NCBI GenBank assembly: GCA_003501365.1
Contig: DNPP01000077.1
Coordinates: forward strand, 1-9,430
From: Bacillota bacterium
GTDB taxonomy: Bacteria; Bacillota; UBA4882; UBA8346
DNA: 9,430 bases
Direction: 5' to 3'
The notes under the pieces are model-generated. The model saw only the letters and a program-made list of their open reading frames with translations, was not told the DNA's origin and did not search any database. This document shows positions 6,553 to 9,430 of this stretch, piece by piece (position 1 is the stretch's first letter; every line of letters begins with the position of its first letter). Both the position numbers and the translations under genes were made by a program.

Positions 6553-7710
6553 ATGTCTAAAAGAGTCCTTTTGGTAGACGATGATTTCAATATTACTCAA
6601 GGGTTTAAACGGGTGGTTCACGGATTACCGTCAGAATGGAAATTTCAATTTGTCGGAAGCGGACTGGAAGCATTGCGACTTATGGATGAACAACCTTTTG
6701 ATGTGATTGTCTCCGATATGCGAATGCCCGGCATGAATGGAGCGGAACTGCTGCAAATTGTGATGGGGAAATTTCCCCAGGTTGTCCGAATTATCTTTTC
6801 CGGATATTCCGATCCGGCAATGGTTTTACGATCGATTCGACCGGCCCACCGCTTTTTAGCCAAACCCTGTGCGACCGAAAATGTAATTGCAGCAATTTCT
6901 CAGACATTGGATGCCTTGGATTTGGTCCCGGATGAAAATTTAAAAAAAATGGCTGCCGGCATAAGTGATTTACCTGTTTCCAATTATGTATATGAGAATT
7001 TGCTCCGGGAATTGGAAATTTATGATAGTTCGTTAAAAAAAGTCGGCCATCTCATCAATCGGGATATAGCGATTTTTGCTTTGAGTCTAAAATTGGTCAG
7101 TTCGGAATTTTTAGGCTTGCCGCAACCCATTGGAATTATTCAGCAAGTATTTGAACGTATTGGATTAGAAAGCATCAAAAAAATTGTTTTGGATAAAAAT
7201 GTTCTTTTTATGGAAGAAAATATGGCGTTACCGGAAAAATTTCCACTGGAAGTTATCAATAAGCATAGTGTTAGCGTTGCACAATTAGCTGCCGAGATCG
7301 CCGGACGTGCCGGAGCGGATGGGGATGAAAGGACGGCGGCGGCCATCGGCGGCATGTTGCATGATATCGGAAAAATAGTTTTATTTGGGTTTCCTGGGCT
7401 GTATCAAAGAATAACTAATTATGTCGCAGTGCAACAGTGCGATTTATGTGAAGCCGAACGTCAAATATTAGGTACTACTCATGCCGAATTAGGAGCATGT
7501 TTATTAGGGTTATGGGGTTTGCCTGGGAATATTGTTCGGGCCGTTGCCCATCATCATTGTGCGCCCAAAAAAACGGCCAATTCTTTGGCGGGAACAGCCA
7601 TTCAGAGGGCAGAGCTTTTAGCGGAAACAAATAATAATTTACCGCTGGATGGAGAACTATTAAAACTCTTAGATCCAAAGTGGTTTGATTTGGACCGGAT
7701 AGTAACCTAA
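6553..7710 (+). CDS. Response regulator with HDOD output domain (REC-HDOD)
   Basis: This protein has 385 residues from ATG 6553, chosen because GGAG at 6540-6543 sits 9 nt upstream and the ATG lies one base after the previous stop. A TTG at 6538 would add five residues. The receiver (1-120) has D9-D11, phospho-acceptor D55 in VSDMRMPG, S83 and K104 in AKP. The HDOD domain (about 138-340) shows NKHSVSVAQLAAEIA (237-251), GGMLHDIGKIVL (267-278), TTHAELGACLLGLWGLP (308-324) and AHHH (332-335). HDOD domains belong to the HD superfamily but generally act as signalling scaffolds rather than enzymes. This one retains the HD pair (270-271), so leftover metal binding is possible. It is the probable phosphorylated output of the neighbouring kinases. 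There is no DNA-binding domain. Confidence 0.92.
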   Translation: MSKRVLLVDDDFNITQGFKRVVHGLPSEWKFQFVGSGLEALRLMDEQPFDVIVSDMRMPGMNGAELLQIVMGKFPQVVRIIFSGYSDPAMVLRSIRPAHRFLAKPCATENVIAAISQTLDALDLVPDENLKKMAAGISDLPVSNYVYENLLRELEIYDSSLKKVGHLINRDIAIFALSLKLVSSEFLGLPQPIGIIQQVFERIGLESIKKIVLDKNVLFMEENMALPEKFPLEVINKHSVSVAQLAAEIAGRAGADGDERTAAAIGGMLHDIGKIVLFGFPGLYQRITNYVAVQQCDLCEAERQILGTTHAELGACLLGLWGLPGNIVRAVAHHHCAPKKTANSLAGTAIQRAELLAETNNNLPLDGELLKLLDPKWFDLDRIVT

Positions 7711-7735
7711 TGGAACAACGAATATCCCATTATTA

Positions 7736-7751
7736 TTCTCCTAGAGGAGGA
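7736..7751 (+). promoter_or_regulatory. Possible hairpin sequestering the ribosome binding site of the last operon gene
   Basis: TTCTCC (7736-7741) can pair with GGAGGA (7746-7751) across the loop TAGA. This gives a six-pair stem with one G-U pair. It occludes most of AGGAGG (7745-7750), the strongest ribosome binding site in the window, which is 9 nt before ATG 7760. Translation of this gene could therefore be damped or conditional. The stem is short, and ribosome traffic from the gene ending at 7710 may open it. Confidence 0.3.
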
Positions 7752-7759
7752 AAGCCCGG

Positions 7760-8914
7760 ATGCAAGAGAAAATTCTTTTAGTGGATGACGATTTCAATTT
7801 ATTGGCTGGTTTACAAAGAAATTTGCGGTATCAGTTTCCTCGATTGGCAATCATTAATGGAGGAATGGAGGGGCTGGAGCTTTTGAAAAGAGAAGGACCT
7901 TTCGCGGCTGTGGTTTCCGACTATCGCATGCCGGGGATGGATGGAATTGAGTTTTTAGTTGAAGTTAAGAAGCTTTTCCCGAATACAGCACGAATTATGT
8001 TGACCGGGCAGGCCGATTTGCAGGCGTCGGTAGCAGCCATGAATCAAGGTAATCTTTTTCGTTTTTTGTTAAAACCCTGTAATTTTGAAGAAATCGTCAA
8101 CGCGTTAAATGCCGCAGTTGAACAACATCGGCTGATATTAGCGGAAAAAGAAATATTGGAACAGACCTTACATGGGAGTATCCAAGTTTTAAATGATATT
8201 TTAGAACTTATAGGACCCGAAGCCTTTAGCCGGGCTGGTCGAATCCGTAACTTAGCCGAGCGGATCGCTTCTCGTTTGCAGTTGAAGAATTTATGGGAAG
8301 TGGAGATCGCATCAATGCTTTCTCAAATTGGTTGTGTAACGGTTCCATCGCCAATATTACATAAAAGAATAATCGGACAGCCACTGTCTTCATTTGAAAC
8401 AGCGATATATCAGGAATATCCAATCATTGGGTGGAATTTGTTAAAAAATATCCCTCGGTTGGAAGGAGTTGCCGAGGCGATTCGCTATCAAGAAAAGCAG
8501 TATGACGGTGGTGGAGTTCCGAAAGATGATTTGAAAGGCGAAGAAATTCCTTTTCTTGCAAGACTCATCAAGGTGGCTTCGGATTTTGATTTGATGAAGC
8601 AAGCGACAGCCAAGAGCGAACTTCAAGTTATGAAACAAATGAAAAATCATTGGCAATGGTATGATCCCATGGTCTTGAATACTCTGGAGGCCGATCTCAA
8701 TCCGGTTGAGGAAAATCATCCGGTATATGAAATCAAAACCGGTGAAATTTTGATTGGAATGGTAGTGGCTGAGAATATTTCAGATCGCTCCGGGGTGTTG
8801 TTAGTACCGAAAGGCCAGGAGATTACCGCTATAATAAAAAAGCGACTGTTGAATTTCCTCCAACTTAATAATGTAGACGATACAATTAAAATATATAAAT
8901 TCAAAATGAGTTGA
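7760..8914 (+). CDS. Response regulator with degenerate HD-GYP domain (REC-pseudo-HD-GYP)
   Basis: This 384-residue protein has a receiver (1-122): D9-D11, phospho-acceptor D54 in VSDYRMPGMDG, T82 and K105 in LKP. Residues about 150-310 align with HD-GYP domains, but the metal ligands are gone. HDIGK is replaced by SQIGC (188-192), the first histidine region reads RAGRIRNLAERIA, the HTxxG position reads YPIIG, and HHExxDGxGYP reads YQEKQYDGGGVP (243-254). Only D275 in VASDFDLM survives. Catalysis of c-di-GMP hydrolysis is therefore unlikely. The fold is probably kept for phosphorylation-gated protein contacts. The C-terminal module (about 326-380, GMVVAENISDRSGVLLVPKGQEIT) resembles the N-terminal module of the HD-GYP protein encoded at 2493. 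Automated annotation would probably call this an RpfG-type phosphodiesterase, which I think would mislead. It is the last gene of the operon, 49 nt after the HDOD gene, and no clear terminator follows. Confidence 0.9.
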   Translation: MQEKILLVDDDFNLLAGLQRNLRYQFPRLAIINGGMEGLELLKREGPFAAVVSDYRMPGMDGIEFLVEVKKLFPNTARIMLTGQADLQASVAAMNQGNLFRFLLKPCNFEEIVNALNAAVEQHRLILAEKEILEQTLHGSIQVLNDILELIGPEAFSRAGRIRNLAERIASRLQLKNLWEVEIASMLSQIGCVTVPSPILHKRIIGQPLSSFETAIYQEYPIIGWNLLKNIPRLEGVAEAIRYQEKQYDGGGVPKDDLKGEEIPFLARLIKVASDFDLMKQATAKSELQVMKQMKNHWQWYDPMVLNTLEADLNPVEENHPVYEIKTGEILIGMVVAENISDRSGVLLVPKGQEITAIIKKRLLNFLQLNNVDDTIKIYKFKMS

Positions 8915-9054
8915 TCGAAGGAAAGGCCGACAATTTTAGCTTGTCTATTTATGGGAAAAGATTTTTTAAACATGATTGGGCAACAAGTTTTAAGTAAATC
9001 AAGGTTGGGAAAGATACGAGATTTCTAAAATATCTATTCGACTAAAAAAGGATT

Positions 9055-9082
9055 TTGGCACTCCAAGTTGAAATTTTATATT
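9055..9082 (+). promoter_or_regulatory. Promoter of the ROK-family regulator gene
   Basis: TTGGCA (9055-9060) and TATATT (9077-9082) each match the sigma-A consensus at five of six positions, with 16 nt between them. Transcription would start at about 9089, leaving a leader of about 70 nt. The rest of the 244-nt gap after the signalling operon (from 8915) shows no gene and no strong terminator; GACAA/TTGTC at 8929-8945 is only a 5-bp stem without a T-run. Confidence 0.5.
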
Positions 9083-9089
9083 AACTTCT

Positions 9090-9125
9090 TAAAAGTTGTT
9101 TTAAAAGTTTTTCTAAAAGTTTTTG
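9090..9125 (+). repeat. Three tandem 12-bp repeats (TAAAAGTTkTTn) at the ROK transcript start
   Basis: TAAAAGTT begins at 9090, 9102 and 9114, exactly 12 bp apart. The full units are TAAAAGTTGTTT, TAAAAGTTTTTC and TAAAAGTTTTTG. They begin at the predicted transcription start of the ROK gene and end 33 nt before its ATG. Such in-phase direct repeats just downstream of a promoter could be an operator array, perhaps for autorepression. Slipped-strand expansion of an AT-rich unit is the plain alternative. Confidence 0.55.
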
Positions 9126-9158
9126 AGAGTGTAGCTACCAGTGCTGAAAGGACACCGT

Positions 9159-9430
9159 ATGAAGAATGCCATCAACCAAGAAATAATGCGTACGAATAAT
9201 AAACGGGCGATTATGAAGTTAATTCAAAATTCCGGTCCGATATCCAAAGCGGGGATTTCGGACAGTCTCGGTCTCAGTTCTACTTCAGTGGCGACGTTCA
9301 TTAATGAACTGGCAAGCGAAACGAAGATAATGACCTGTGGTATTGCCAAATCAACAGGCGGCCGGCGTTCCGTATTATATCAGGTTAATCCCAAAGCTTT
9401 TTATGTCATCGGAATCGACCTCCAAATCGA
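9159..9430 (+). CDS. ROK-family transcriptional repressor (NagC/XylR type), 3' end outside the window
   Basis: Only the first 90 codons are present. The N-terminal winged helix spans about residues 8-72: RTNNKRAIMKLIQNSGPISK, then AGISDSLGLSSTSVATFINEL as the helix-turn-helix, then GGRRSVLYQVNP as the wing. VIGIDLQI (83-90) begins the ROK sugar-kinase-like ATPase fold, where IGID normally leads into the phosphate-binding loop. Members of this group repress sugar uptake and catabolism genes and are released by a sugar or sugar phosphate; the ligand is not visible here. GAAAGGA at 9146-9152, 6 nt before ATG, supports the start. It has its own promoter, so it is probably the first gene of a separate carbohydrate locus continuing to the right (inference). 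Confidence 0.88.
   Translation, partial: MKNAINQEIMRTNNKRAIMKLIQNSGPISKAGISDSLGLSSTSVATFINELASETKIMTCGIAKSTGGRRSVLYQVNPKAFYVIGIDLQI

Noticed and set aside
8929..8945. Hairpin GACAA/TTGTC as terminator of the signalling operon
   Set aside because: Only five base pairs, AT-rich, and no T-run follows. It cannot be supported as an intrinsic terminator.

Overview
The window looks like chromosomal DNA of an anaerobic, moderately AT-rich member of the Bacillota (Clostridia, Negativicutes or a neighbouring class). The signs are Shine-Dalgarno sites of the GGAGG type, near-consensus sigma-A promoters, a ROK regulator, and a dense c-di-GMP/two-component gene set of the kind common in motile, free-living anaerobes. 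This placement is inference. No rRNA, tRNA, transposase, CRISPR array or phage gene is visible.

Layout: (1) Positions 65-1492 (+) encode a divergent MurF-type Mur ligase. (2) A 193-nt convergent gap (1493-1685) contains a hairpin. (3) Positions 1686-2090 (-) encode a small XRE-family repressor. (4) Between that gene and the next block is a perfect sigma-A promoter reading right (TTGACA, 17 nt, TATAAT; 2109-2137). The palindrome TTAGATATCTAA lies in its spacer, followed by a leader of about 350 nt without a convincing gene. (5) Positions 2493-8914 (+) hold five tightly packed signalling genes: a complete HD-GYP phosphodiesterase, a soluble PAS histidine kinase, a REC-PAS-histidine kinase, a REC-HDOD protein and a REC protein with a decayed HD-GYP domain. 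(6) Positions 9159-9430 (+) hold the start of a ROK-family sugar-type repressor, cut by the window end. It has its own promoter and three tandem 12-bp repeats at the predicted transcript start.

Working model (inference): the XRE protein represses both its own gene and the five-gene operon by binding the palindrome inside the strong promoter. Once expressed, the two cytoplasmic kinases, one carrying its own receiver, phosphorylate the receivers of the HDOD and pseudo-HD-GYP proteins. These act as protein-binding outputs, while the stand-alone HD-GYP enzyme lowers c-di-GMP. The operon has no GGDEF cyclase and no DNA-binding output, so its effect should be post-translational, for example on motility, surface behaviour or development. 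The most notable points are the promoter/operator architecture, the combination of one intact HD-GYP, one HDOD and one substituted HD-GYP in one operon, and the predicted hairpin over the strong ribosome binding site of the last gene.
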